From positions 81,666-145,665 of the forward strand of contig NZ_JAJOYU010000008.1 of assembly GCF_021290985.1 (NCBI RefSeq): 64,000 nucleotides of DNA, in the 5' to 3' direction. The notes under the pieces are model-generated. The model did no database searches, was not told where the DNA came from, and saw only the letters and a program-made list of their open reading frames with translations. Source of the stretch: Rheinheimera soli (GTDB lineage Bacteria > Pseudomonadota > Gammaproteobacteria > Enterobacterales > Alteromonadaceae). Made by a program: the position numbers and the translations under genes. Positions 52,767 to 61,031 of this stretch are shown here, in pieces. Every line of letters starts with the position of its first letter. Within the stretch, counting starts at the first letter, position 1.

Positions 52767-55628
52767 TCAACCACAAACCACCTGCCCAATAACGAACACG
52801 TCAAAATCCGCGATTTGGCATTCATTTAGACTCAGTTCCTTAAGCGTTACCTGTTTCAAATATGCAGCAAACTCAGAGGCTAGCGCTGCGTGCTCCTGTT
52901 GAATTGCATCCAGCGATGCCATCAACTGTTCTGTGTTTTTTGCTGCGGTTTTTACAGAGCGAATTAGATGTTGGCGTTTGAGTTCTAGCCGTTTTAACGC
53001 TTTCTTATAGGCAGTTTTGCAGTGGTGCTGAATGACTTCATTACGCTTCTGGTCATATGTGGCCAATATACTGAGCTCACTGAGCCATTGTGATACATGA
53101 TCAGCGCGAACTAACTCTGCCCGTAACTCATCACTAATCCCAGAGCACGCTGCGGTTTTCTTATCAGAAGGATCAGACTCTTGCAGTAGCTCTGTTGCCA
53201 GAAACAATTGTTCGGCAATCTCGTGAGGTAAAATCCGGCCATCGCCACAATAACCTAACACAGCAGAAATACTACCGGAAGGTTCCCCCCTGGACCTCAA
53301 TTGATAAACCTCCAGTGTGAAACCGGAATTTAATGAGGCTTGCCATGACTCTGGAACCAGAGATAACACCTGCGAGTCGACCCTACCCTGCCCGTAAAAA
53401 GGCACAAAGCTTCTGGACGATCCTTGAACCAGCTCATTAATCTGATGAGACATTAGCAACGAGTTTTTGTCCTTCTGAACATCAGCAATGTTATCAGCTC
53501 TCAACAGATGTGTTGTTGCCGGATGAATACCGTATACCTGCTCGTGCTGAGTGGCAAACTGCTGCTGGTATTTACGGTAACCAAGTTGTCCAGAATATAA
53601 TAGCTCCGCATTGCTAACATCCGGCCACAGATCTGGCGCGCGATGAACGTCCAGCACCATAGCTGCAATACTCTGAGATTTTTTACTCCAATCTACAGAC
53701 GTCGTGCCCATACACAAATCTGCTACTGACATACTCAAAATTTCGTGCTGCAACAGCTGCTGCTCTGGCTCTAGAGAGGCATCCAGCGCCGGAATTTGAA
53801 ACTCTGTGTGGCTGAGAATTTCATCTGAGGATTGAAAAAAGCGTTTAAACACACTGATTTTTTCTGCCAACCGTTTTGCTATATGGGCGTCTGCACCATA
53901 TTGCAGGTTAAATAAATGATAGATATATACTTCGTGTTTTTGGCCAATACGGTGTATCCGGCCAATACGCTGCTCTACAACCTGAGGGTTCCAGGGCAAA
54001 TCGTAATTGATCAGGACGTTACAAAACTGCAGGTTCAACCCTTCGTTAGCGGCATCTGTAGCGATCAAGATTTTGCCATGCTCGCGAAAATACCATAAAA
54101 GGGCTTTTCTCTTGTTCTGATCATGAAGCGGTAACGTATCTAAACCCAATGATTGCCGGTACAGCTCAACAATTTCAGCCACTCGCTCTGAAGTGTTATC
54201 GCCACTAATCAGTACGAGTTCGTCCACGGAAAAACCTGCAAGGAGTAGCTGCTGATAAACCTCCTGTTGTGTTTGTTTAAACGAAACAAAGACAATTGCT
54301 TTTTCTGGCATTTGTCTTTGTTGAAGGTCCTGCAGCAGCTTTGGTAATGCGTTTACAAGCTGTTCTATTTTGGGATTAACATCAAACAAGCTTAACTTGT
54401 GAATTAACTGATCTAAACAGGCTTTCAGGCGTTGTAATGAGCTCACTGAGCGCAAATACAGAGGCTTACTCTTATCGGGTTCCACCTCAAAGCTTGACAT
54501 ACAGGCAGCCAATGCATCGTCGTCCAACGTTTCATTTGGCTCATAGGTTCTACTCGCATCCGCAGATTGCCTGACACGAGCAGAATTTGCGGTATCAAGT
54601 GCAGCAATGATCTCCAGCCTCAGTTTATTGAATACAGACAAAAGCGCTTGATTTGAAGATCCCCAAATCCGTGAGAAAGCGAGCTCAAGCAAGTTGAGTA
54701 ACGGCATAAAAACACCATTAAGGCTAAGCCCTCGGCCTTCACACTCATAGAAGTCGTAAATAAATTCGAAAAGTCGTTCCTGAAACTCATCATGCTGAGC
54801 AGTAGCACTTTGGTTAAAAAATATAGGTAGCAAGCGACGCTGCGTAATGTCCAATTGCCCCCGCGCCTGTAAATCAGATCTGAGATTACGAACAACCAAA
54901 TACTCGGTCAGGCCAGCAAGATCTTTATCTGAATCGATGGTTTTGAAATGAGGCTGAATAAACTGCAGTAAATTCCGATAATCCTGCCACCTGTTTTGCA
55001 ACGGTGTAGCGGTTAGCAATAATTTAGGCACGCCATAAGTAGCCTGCAACAACCTTGCGGCTCTGGAGGTTTTAATGCCCTCGTCCTCTTCAGACGGTTT
55101 TGTTGGTGGAACTTCCAGATTTCTGACTACATGAGCCTCGTCCAGTACCACTAAATCGTAATGACTAAAATCCAGTTGCAGGCCCTTTTGATCCAAGCAA
55201 TGGTAATTCGTCACTACAACAGCTGGGGTTTTCGGGAAAAATAATTCGACTAACTGTTCAGGTTGCTGCCTGAATTGACTGCACAAGCCACTGGTAACGA
55301 CACGAACAGGCAAACCGAAATGTTCGCTCAATTCATCAAACCACTGCCCTACAAGCATGACCGGAGCAACAACCAGAATACGCCGCCGCCCTTCAAACCA
55401 GAGCTGGCTAATAACCAAGGCGGCTTCAATGGTTTTACCAAGCCCTACCTCATCAGCCAATACACAGCCACCACATCGCAATGAGTTAAGGGCAAACAAG
55501 GCTGAAGAAATTTGATGAGCGGTGGGTGTTCTGGAAGATGTTGTGAACAGCCGGGAAACAGTAGTGGTAGATGTCTGAGATTCGGATAATCGCAGAGCTA
55601 AATAATTCAGTTTGAAAACATTGTGCAT
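52767..55628 (-). CDS. Solitary SNF2/RapA-like helicase
   Basis: A 953-residue superfamily 2 ATPase. Motifs in order are: CVLADEVGLGKTIEAAL (I), ILVVAPVMLVGQWFDEL (Ia), VVLDEAHVVRNL (II), LLLTATPLQNRWQD (III), then after a 200-residue insert the second lobe with KAIVFVSFKQTQQEVY (IV) and ILIATDAANEGLNLQF...VEQRIGRIHRIGQKHEV (V-VI). The order resembles RapA, which recycles RNA polymerase, and DrmD of DISARM. No methylase or other DISARM gene is adjacent. The C-terminal 350 residues are unassigned and end in a coiled-coil-like region. In this setting, a stand-alone defence role is plausible but unproven. The ribosome site is weak. Confidence 0.8.
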   Translation of the reverse strand: MHNVFKLNYLALRLSESQTSTTTVSRLFTTSSRTPTAHQISSALFALNSLRCGGCVLADEVGLGKTIEAALVISQLWFEGRRRILVVAPVMLVGQWFDELSEHFGLPVRVVTSGLCSQFRQQPEQLVELFFPKTPAVVVTNYHCLDQKGLQLDFSHYDLVVLDEAHVVRNLEVPPTKPSEEDEGIKTSRAARLLQATYGVPKLLLTATPLQNRWQDYRNLLQFIQPHFKTIDSDKDLAGLTEYLVVRNLRSDLQARGQLDITQRRLLPIFFNQSATAQHDEFQERLFEFIYDFYECEGRGLSLNGVFMPLLNLLELAFSRIWGSSNQALLSVFNKLRLEIIAALDTANSARVRQSADASRTYEPNETLDDDALAACMSSFEVEPDKSKPLYLRSVSSLQRLKACLDQLIHKLSLFDVNPKIEQLVNALPKLLQDLQQRQMPEKAIVFVSFKQTQQEVYQQLLLAGFSVDELVLISGDNTSERVAEIVELYRQSLGLDTLPLHDQNKRKALLWYFREHGKILIATDAANEGLNLQFCNVLINYDLPWNPQVVEQRIGRIHRIGQKHEVYIYHLFNLQYGADAHIAKRLAEKISVFKRFFQSSDEILSHTEFQIPALDASLEPEQQLLQHEILSMSVADLCMGTTSVDWSKKSQSIAAMVLDVHRAPDLWPDVSNAELLYSGQLGYRKYQQQFATQHEQVYGIHPATTHLLRADNIADVQKDKNSLLMSHQINELVQGSSRSFVPFYGQGRVDSQVLSLVPESWQASLNSGFTLEVYQLRSRGEPSGSISAVLGYCGDGRILPHEIAEQLFLATELLQESDPSDKKTAACSGISDELRAELVRADHVSQWLSELSILATYDQKRNEVIQHHCKTAYKKALKRLELKRQHLIRSVKTAAKNTEQLMASLDAIQQEHAALASEFAAYLKQVTLKELSLNECQIADFDVFVIGQVVCG

Positions 55629-56458
55629 AATTGAACCAGGGTATTTTCCGTGGATTATGCACAGTCAAAAACAAATGTAAACAAATAAATTAACATTAAC
55701 TCAAAAATATAACATTCAATAGAACCTAGGCTTGTTCGACTCAGCAGCTCCCAGCCATTTTTTCTCAAACTGTTGAAATGACAGTCTGAATTTTCAGACC
55801 GTCGACTGGCCAACGCTATTAATTGAGCGGTTTGCGCTAATGTCTAAGCTCAGTTATACCAAATGAATTGAATGGCAAATCGAGCCTAATTCAATTTATT
55901 ACACAGAGCTTTCTCAACGCTACACAACAATACCAGGGATGTCCTGCGCCTGTGCCGCCAAGTATATTGTGCGATCTTTTTATATGCTGTCTGATTAACT
56001 GCCAAGAATTTCGTTCCAGCACAGTCCATGAGCTACGCCCCAGCCATCGCCAAGGTTACGCTCATATTTGTAGTAGCGAGGCAAATCCAGCGCCTGGCAA
56101 CCATCAATCACGTGCTGACGCAGTAACCGGCCCGCCCTAGGGTCATATTTACGAGCGAAACGTTTTACTAATAACGTGAGTGATGGCCAAACCGCATGAA
56201 CAGCACTGACGCAACAGCCAAACCGACCCAATAAATAGCAACAATAACCACCGATACTGGTTAATATTTATAGGTCTTGCTTTAAATACAATAAATTCAC
56301 CGCTATAGGTGAATATACTGATAGTTCAACACGGTAGCCCTGCCTTTTTAGTTTCCATCCCAGCACAAGCAATGTAAATTAAGCGCCGTTTACGAAGAAC
56401 CACCTTGTGTATTCAACATTATTGCCAGCGACCTACCTGGCTAAAAGGATTTCCAAAC
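55629..56458. other. Long non-coding region with an inverted repeat and a repeat-like patch
   Basis: These 830 bases hold no convincing gene. GTCTGAATTTTCAGAC at 55784-55799 is a perfect inverted repeat. The minus-strand open frame at 55995-56231 reads YYKYERNLGDGWGVAHGLCW; I think that resembles translated repeat sequence rather than a protein, but I cannot check. The last 100 bases must hold the HU promoter. This is a candidate scar between two inserted elements. Confidence 0.45.
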
Positions 56459-56731
56459 ATGAATAAATCTGAACTGATTGAAAAAATTGCCCACAAAGCC
56501 GATATCAAAAAACCAGCAGCTCAAGCCGCATTAGATGCCATTGTTGACTCGATTACAGCGGCATTAAAAGAAGGCGACAATGTCAGCCTGGTGGGCTTTG
56601 GTACATTTGAAAGCAGAACTCGTGCTGCTCGCTCAGGCCGTAACCCTCAAACAGGTGAGACTATCCAAATTGCGGCAGCAAACATTCCAGCGTTCAAAGC
56701 AGGCAAAGGCCTCAAGGATGCTCTGAACTAA
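56459..56731 (+). CDS. HU-family DNA-binding protein (second copy)
   Basis: A 90-residue HU protein of the HupB type: [32 protein letters not shown], then the arm with [33 protein letters not shown] precedes the ATG. It is closer to ordinary housekeeping HU than the copy at 32.9 kb, to which it is related over the whole length. Its place inside the accessory region suggests that either the gap on its left is the island edge or that the element carries its own HU, as some mobile elements do to help integration. I cannot decide from the sequence. Confidence 0.9.
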   Translation: MNKSELIEKIAHKADIKKPAAQAALDAIVDSITAALKEGDNVSLVGFGTFESRTRAARSGRNPQTGETIQIAAANIPAFKAGKGLKDALN

Positions 56732-56978
56732 GCTTACAAAAGCAGTTTCCACACATTAACCAGTCAACCAAACTAGCGAAAAGCTGCATACGAGGAATCC
56801 CGTTGTTAGCATCGCGAAAGAAGTAGTTTGTACTGCTGAAGCATTGGCTCTGGCTGGTTTCAAAGCAACAGATTAAATCCTGTTGTCATGGGGATGCACT
56901 GAGCAGTAGTGCCATACAATCCTCGGGATCTCAGGACTCTCCTACCACAAGTTTAAGTCGGCCCCAGACACAACTCAG

Positions 56979-57275
56979 TTGAATCCAGAACAATTTGAAC
57001 GCGTGAGCCACCTTCTGAATATTCACCAAACACTGAGAACGACGTTCAGCACCCCTGCTAATCTTAGCGGGTTTATGGGTATGACAAACGACAATGCTCC
57101 TTTTGATGGCCGCACACCACTAGCCATGATTGCGTCTGGTGAGCTTGCCGATCTGCGGGAAGTTGCCCAGCATATCGATACATTCAAAAGTGGATTGCCC
57201 CGGCTGACTGCTCAGAGCGCACAATCCATATTGATCTCACAGACAAAAGAGCAACCAATTGAAACTGTGATTTAA
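56979..57275 (+). CDS. Truncated MbcA/ParS-Xre-like antitoxin C-terminal domain
   Basis: A 98-residue open frame from a TTG. FMGMTNDNAPFDGRTPLAMIASGELADLREVAQHID resembles the toxin-binding (DUF2384) end of MbcA/ParS/Xre antitoxins, where NxxFxGxxPLxLxxSG is typical. The usual N-terminal DNA-binding helices are absent. The frame stays open for about 27 more codons upstream without an ATG before a TAG, so it may be a fragment of a larger gene. No RES-type toxin gene is beside it. It is probably a decayed or solitary antitoxin. The start is uncertain. Confidence 0.5.
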   Translation: MNPEQFERVSHLLNIHQTLRTTFSTPANLSGFMGMTNDNAPFDGRTPLAMIASGELADLREVAQHIDTFKSGLPRLTAQSAQSILISQTKEQPIETVI

Positions 57276-57285
57276 GTTGTCTTCT

Positions 57286-57486
57286 TCAATTTCCAGAACT
57301 TACTTGCACCAGTTGCATTTTCAGCATCTCCAGCGCATTTCGCTTGTTCGCATATTGCGTTGTCTCAGATGAACTATCTGCTGTTAGCCCCGATACTTTA
57401 TGCTGGATTCTGACGCCCACGTGAGCACCTACAACAGGATCGTGCAAAGACGGAATCACCTCAATTTCTAACTCATTAGAGTCCAT
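57286..57486 (-). CDS. Small protein resembling the C-terminal part of a peptide-release-factor domain
   Basis: A 66-residue protein. VGVRIQHKVSGLTADSSSETTQYANKRNALEMLKMQL follows the pattern of bacterial release factors after the GGQ loop (VRITHxPTG...QHxNKxxAxxxL), but the GGQ motif itself is missing, so it cannot release peptides in the usual way. The first 20 residues are acidic (MDSNELEIEVIPSLHDPVVG). It lies before a 102-residue unknown on the same strand, with about 115 bases between. It may be a ribosome-binding fragment or a remnant. No ribosome site is clear. Confidence 0.5.
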   Translation of the reverse strand: MDSNELEIEVIPSLHDPVVGAHVGVRIQHKVSGLTADSSSETTQYANKRNALEMLKMQLVQVSSGN

Positions 57487-57602
57487 GTGCTAACTCGCTA
57501 TGCCCCAAAATCTTATTTCTGAATGTATACGCGTAACTCGTATTTTGCTACCAGCTCGCAGTGCTTAACACTTCTCAGCAGTCCGCTGCTAAAGCTCAGA
57601 TA

Positions 57603-57911
57603 CTACTCAAGGTCACAATCAGGGGAGCCCCATTCCAGTCCAACAGGGCCACCCAGCCTGCCTTGCAACTTTCGGCTTTTACACCACGCAATTGCGATTT
57701 CATCAAAGCGTTCCGCAGGAATTTCCACTACAAGCTGGGAGTACGGCTCAGCACCAGCCAGATCCTCTTGGGTGATTGAAAAGCTTCTTGGGTTTTCAAT
57801 TTGAATGACCGCGGGGTTAGGATTTACTGCATGCTTTTCAAAATCGTAAAAACATTCTTGGTAAAGGCTGGCACCACTTGGATGACTTGATACCCACTCT
57901 TTTGTACTCAT
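57603..57911 (-). CDS. Hypothetical protein, 102 residues
   Basis: A small acidic protein starting MSTKEWVSSHPSGASLYQECFYDFEKHAVN. GAGGA sits seven bases before the ATG, giving a good start. Visible features are the YSQLVVEIPAERFDEIAIAWCKSRKLQ stretch and the end LGGPVGLEWGSPDCDLE. No known domain is recognised and no signal peptide or helix is seen. It is upstream of the release-factor-like small gene in the same orientation. Function unknown; it may belong to the insertion between HU and the integrase module. Confidence 0.5.
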   Translation of the reverse strand: MSTKEWVSSHPSGASLYQECFYDFEKHAVNPNPAVIQIENPRSFSITQEDLAGAEPYSQLVVEIPAERFDEIAIAWCKSRKLQGRLGGPVGLEWGSPDCDLE

Positions 57912-58032
57912 AAAATTTCCTCTGTACGTTATCTGATCGGCAAATATTTTAAGTTTCGTAATAGTAGGCATCTATCGTTGATTAGCGCCTACTGATGATA
58001 AATGCTCAAACACCGCTCCCTCTGTCTGCACT

Positions 58033-58071
58033 CAAAACAGAAAAGGAAATAAGCCTAAAAAGCCTATTTCC
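58033..58071 (-). terminator. Terminator of the integrase/HD operon
   Basis: On the minus strand a ten-base stem with one internal mismatch (GGAAATAGGC/GCTTATTTCC) and a seven-base loop is followed by a T-rich run, 30 bases after the HD-protein stop. Confidence 0.75.
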
Positions 58072-58100
58072 GTTTCTATCTTTCAAAAACTGGTCAGTAG

Positions 58101-58994
58101 CTAGTCAAATTTCTCCATATGCTGAAACTGCGTTGCGCGGCGGTAGTAAAGGTCGGTGCAGCCTTTTTTAGTTACCACTAAATCGTAGTAGTCCGCCGTA
58201 TCAGCAAAAGCTTTATCGAACTGATGTTTAGTGCGCGAAAGCTTATCTGCGGCTTTAACTATCGTATCCGCCATATAAATAATCTGTGGTTGCTCAATGC
58301 AGTTTAAGCAAGACATCAAGGCCTCATAAAGCGCTGGGTCACGTTCAAGCACTTGAATTAAGTAAGGGCCTACTACTGCTGTGACCGCGACTTTTTCGCT
58401 CACTAAAATGCCAGACTGGCTATTGTAGTGCAGGCGAATTTTGCCAATTTCGTGCAACAGCGCGGTCACCAGAGCTAAACTCAGCTCAACATCGGATAGC
58501 TGGTAGTAATTAGCCAAAGATAAGCTGACACAAGCAATGTCAACACTATGCCGGGCCAAATCACCTGCCTGACTAAAATCCCCATCTTCCGAGCCTTTCG
58601 CTTTATAGAACAGCGAAATAACCAGCGGGTCGCACAAAACTTCCTCCAGAAAATGCCTCAAATCAGGGTAAGTAATACAGCTCACTAAAGTCCAAACGCC
58701 TGACAAAACCTCAAACATCGGAATTGGGCACAGCATATATTGGTTTTGTAGCCTAACCTTGCTTAAACCAACCAGCTTAAGTTTACGCACCGAAGTGGGC
58801 GCTAACAAATCGTCTGTCTGCAGTAAAACCGACGCCTCTTGTCCATTCAATAATGCGCTGTGCGTTTCACCCACAGGCAAGGTGATACTGAAATGTAGTG
58901 CGCTGAACTGGTAATACTCTCCGACAATGCCAGTTGCGACAATAGGGCTGGCCCAACATAACACTGGCGGATTTTGGTCTTTAAACATTCTCAT
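58101..58994 (-). CDS. HD-like domain protein coupled to integrase
   Basis: A 297-residue protein. The C-terminal half has an HD-phosphohydrolase-like pattern: GDLARHSVDIACVSL and LVTALLHEIGKIRLHYNSQSG, where the usual HD pair reads His-Glu, and a later KAADKLSRTKHQFDKAFADTADYY. The change of Asp to Glu may mean a weakened or lost metal site. The first half resembles TraI/MobH-type regions preceding HD domains in relaxases, but no relaxase signature is visible. Its start overlaps the integrase end by 14 bases, so the two are made together. It may take part in excision or transfer of the element. Function not known. Confidence 0.65.
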   Translation of the reverse strand: MRMFKDQNPPVLCWASPIVATGIVGEYYQFSALHFSITLPVGETHSALLNGQEASVLLQTDDLLAPTSVRKLKLVGLSKVRLQNQYMLCPIPMFEVLSGVWTLVSCITYPDLRHFLEEVLCDPLVISLFYKAKGSEDGDFSQAGDLARHSVDIACVSLSLANYYQLSDVELSLALVTALLHEIGKIRLHYNSQSGILVSEKVAVTAVVGPYLIQVLERDPALYEALMSCLNCIEQPQIIYMADTIVKAADKLSRTKHQFDKAFADTADYYDLVVTKKGCTDLYYRRATQFQHMEKFD

Positions 58995-60195
58995 AGTCTA
59001 ACTCCTGCAGGGCCTCGCCCATGGTTTCAAATGGTAATTTGTGTTCTGACAATAAACGCTCTAACGCTGTACCATCGCGGCGCACCAAGTTGGGCACATA
59101 ACGCGAATACACTTTAAACAGCATGGTGGTATTGGCATGCCCTAACTGTTTTGCGATCCACTCAGGGCTCTCACCCGATGCCAACCAAATAGTGGCTGCG
59201 GTATGCCGGGTCTGATAAGGTGTGCGTCGTTTGAGTTTCAACGTCTCCAAAAGCGGGTACCACACCCGGCGTGTTACGTTTTTGTGCGCCAAAGGCCCGC
59301 CCTTACTGTTACAAAACACATACTCACTGCGATGCCGGGTCAGTTTTTCCTGAGCAGCCAGGGCCTGATACACCGCCGTTGTCATTTGGATCGCCCGGCG
59401 AGACGACTGAGTTTTTACTTTTTCCACCCGTTGCCGCACCAAGGCCTGCTCCACATGGATAGTTCGGTTGTTGAAATCGATATCCTTCCAGCGCAAGCCA
59501 TCGATTTCACCGGTACGCAATCCGGTAAAAAAGCGCAGAGTGAAATAAGGTTTAAAATCCTCAGGCGCCGCAGTGATAATTCGATACACCTCATCTAAGT
59601 TAAAGGGCTCGATTTCCGGACGCTCCAACGGCAGCGGCTTAATGTTCCGAAACGGCGACTCAAACCTGAACTGATCAGCAGCATCATTTAAGATCATCCG
59701 CACACAGTTCATGATGTGATTAATACGAGACGCCGAAAGCCCTGTTCCATCCTGCTTTTTATGCTGCGACAACTTTAACCGAAACTCCAAAATCTGCTTT
59801 TTGGTGATCTGGCTAAGCTGCTCGTCCTCAAAGGCTGGCAGAATATGGGTATCCAGCATGCCGTTGACGGTTTCAATCTGGCTGTGCCGCCACTCCAGCT
59901 TTTTCAGCGTCAGCCAGCTCTCGGTAAACACAGCAAAAGCCGTATCCCCGCCACTGGCATTGCGTTTTTCCATCTGATGAATAGTGCGAAAATATTCAGC
60001 ATGCGGGCTATTCGGAAAATGGTAGGCAAAATCAAAAGTACCGGCTTTGATCTGCAGCTCCATCTGCGCCATAGTGGCAGCCAAGCGTTTCTTGTTGGCT
60101 GGTGTATCACTCAGGTTTGAGCTCTCACGCAGCCTTTTTCCCTTAAAACGAAAGTCGAGATACAACTTACCGTAGCGTTCAACGATACTTCCCAT
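58981..60195 (-). CDS. Phage-type tyrosine integrase (Arm DNA-binding, DUF3596 group)
   Basis: A 404-residue site-specific recombinase. The N-terminal arm-binding part is SIVERYGKLYLDFRFKGKRLRESSNLS, then an SAM-like core-binding domain, and the catalytic domain with Arg in RFFTGLRTGEIDGLRW. The HxxR box reads PYQTRHTAAT, in which Tyr replaces the first His; this is usual for this group. QLGHANTTMLFKVYSRYVP holds the His and the Tyr nucleophile. Length is normal. It lies 12 bases after a small excisionase-like gene. It should catalyse integration of the right-hand element. Confidence 0.88.
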   Translation of the reverse strand: MGSIVERYGKLYLDFRFKGKRLRESSNLSDTPANKKRLAATMAQMELQIKAGTFDFAYHFPNSPHAEYFRTIHQMEKRNASGGDTAFAVFTESWLTLKKLEWRHSQIETVNGMLDTHILPAFEDEQLSQITKKQILEFRLKLSQHKKQDGTGLSASRINHIMNCVRMILNDAADQFRFESPFRNIKPLPLERPEIEPFNLDEVYRIITAAPEDFKPYFTLRFFTGLRTGEIDGLRWKDIDFNNRTIHVEQALVRQRVEKVKTQSSRRAIQMTTAVYQALAAQEKLTRHRSEYVFCNSKGGPLAHKNVTRRVWYPLLETLKLKRRTPYQTRHTAATIWLASGESPEWIAKQLGHANTTMLFKVYSRYVPNLVRRDGTALERLLSEHKLPFETMGEALQELDYENV

Positions 60196-60207
60196 ACGCG
60201 CCTCCGA

Positions 60208-60414
60208 TTAATCTCGTAAAGAAGAAATAGAAGTGCCTTTCAGCAAGGCCTGCTCTACCCGCTCCCAAATAAACAACAACTTCCTGCCGCCGAAAGGTCG
60301 GATATAGTGCACGCCCTCAAAGAAAACGCGATCTTTGAGCGAATCCCGGATGGTACGAATGTCATATTTGATTTTTGTAGATAGTTCTTCAGTTGTTAGA
60401 TAAGTTTGTGCCAT
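60208..60414 (-). CDS. AlpA/excisionase-like DNA-binding protein
   Basis: A 68-residue protein with a winged-helix-like pattern: YLTTEELSTKIKYDIRTIRDSLKDRVFFEGVHYIRPFGGRKLLFIWERV. This is the form of small excisionase or AlpA-type proteins paired with DUF3596 integrases: a helix-turn-helix, then a strand with an aromatic and basic wing. It would bend DNA at the attachment site to direct excision. The ribosome site is not clear because the start lies near a repeat-rich region. Four AGATAA repeats lie between it and the divergent Cro-like gene. Confidence 0.7.
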   Translation of the reverse strand: MAQTYLTTEELSTKIKYDIRTIRDSLKDRVFFEGVHYIRPFGGRKLLFIWERVEQALLKGTSISSLRD

Positions 60415-60427
60415 ACTTCACCTCAGT

Positions 60428-60565
60428 AGATAACCAGACATTACAGAAGAAACAAATTACCTTCAGCAGATAATTTTTATCTTCTAAAGCAAATATAAGA
60501 CACTTATTTGCTCTTGTCACGTCATTTTTTATCTTTTAGTGAAAATAATTACCTCCTAAAGATAA
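60428..60565. promoter_or_regulatory. AGATAA operator-like repeat cluster
   Basis: AGATAA or its complement occurs five times in 138 bases: 60428-60433, an inverted pair AGATAATTTTTATCT at 60468-60482, TTATCT at 60529-60534, and AGATAA at 60560-60565. The cluster fills the divergent promoter region between the excisionase-like and Cro-like genes, so it is a likely operator set for the Cro-like repressor. Confidence 0.55.
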
Positions 60566-60584
60566 TTTATACCTAGAGAAGACT

Positions 60585-60788
60585 ATGATTAAGTGCAATT
60601 TATCCAGAATAATGGGCGAGCGAAGATTAAAAGTGGCTGATGTTGTCAAAGACACAGGCATAAACCGCGGCACCTTGGACAGGATTTACAACGAAAGTGC
60701 TAGTCGTGTAGAGCTGGAGGTTATTGAACAGCTGTGCCGCTATTTAAATGTGACCGTTGGTGAGTTGTATGAGGTTAAGGACGAGTAG
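60585..60788 (+). CDS. Cro/C1-like helix-turn-helix regulator
   Basis: A 67-residue DNA-binding protein: NLSRIMGERRLKVADVVKDTGINRGTLDRIYNESASRVELEVIEQLCRYLNVTVGELYEV is the XRE/YozG-type helix-turn-helix with the typical end. It is divergent from the excisionase-like gene and faces the AGATAA repeats, as in a small genetic switch. AGAGAAG lies near the ATG. It most likely represses the integrase operon and itself. Confidence 0.8.
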   Translation: MIKCNLSRIMGERRLKVADVVKDTGINRGTLDRIYNESASRVELEVIEQLCRYLNVTVGELYEVKDE

Positions 60789-61031
60789 TGGTTTATACAC
60801 TGGAGTAAGGTGGCTTAGGGCAAATATCAAGCACCTTGTTTTCAGAAAACGGATTTGATCGATTGCGAATCCAGTACTTGGAGTTTAGAAGCAAGAAGTA
60901 CATATGGACGCGGTAGCGTCGTAAAGTTAATTTTTTCCCATTGGTTGTATACTGCTCTTGGGGTAGCTGGCTCTCCTAGTTTTCCGCAGTGCTCAGAGTT
61001 ATATAAATTTATCAACAATTGGAGTAAATAA

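Noticed and set aside
52767..55628. DISARM locus
   Set aside because: A DrmD-like helicase alone is not enough; no drmA, drmB, drmC or DISARM methylase is nearby.
55995..56231. A genuine 78-residue protein on the minus strand
   Set aside because: No ribosome site, odd composition and resemblance to translated repeat DNA; kept only as part of a non-coding region.
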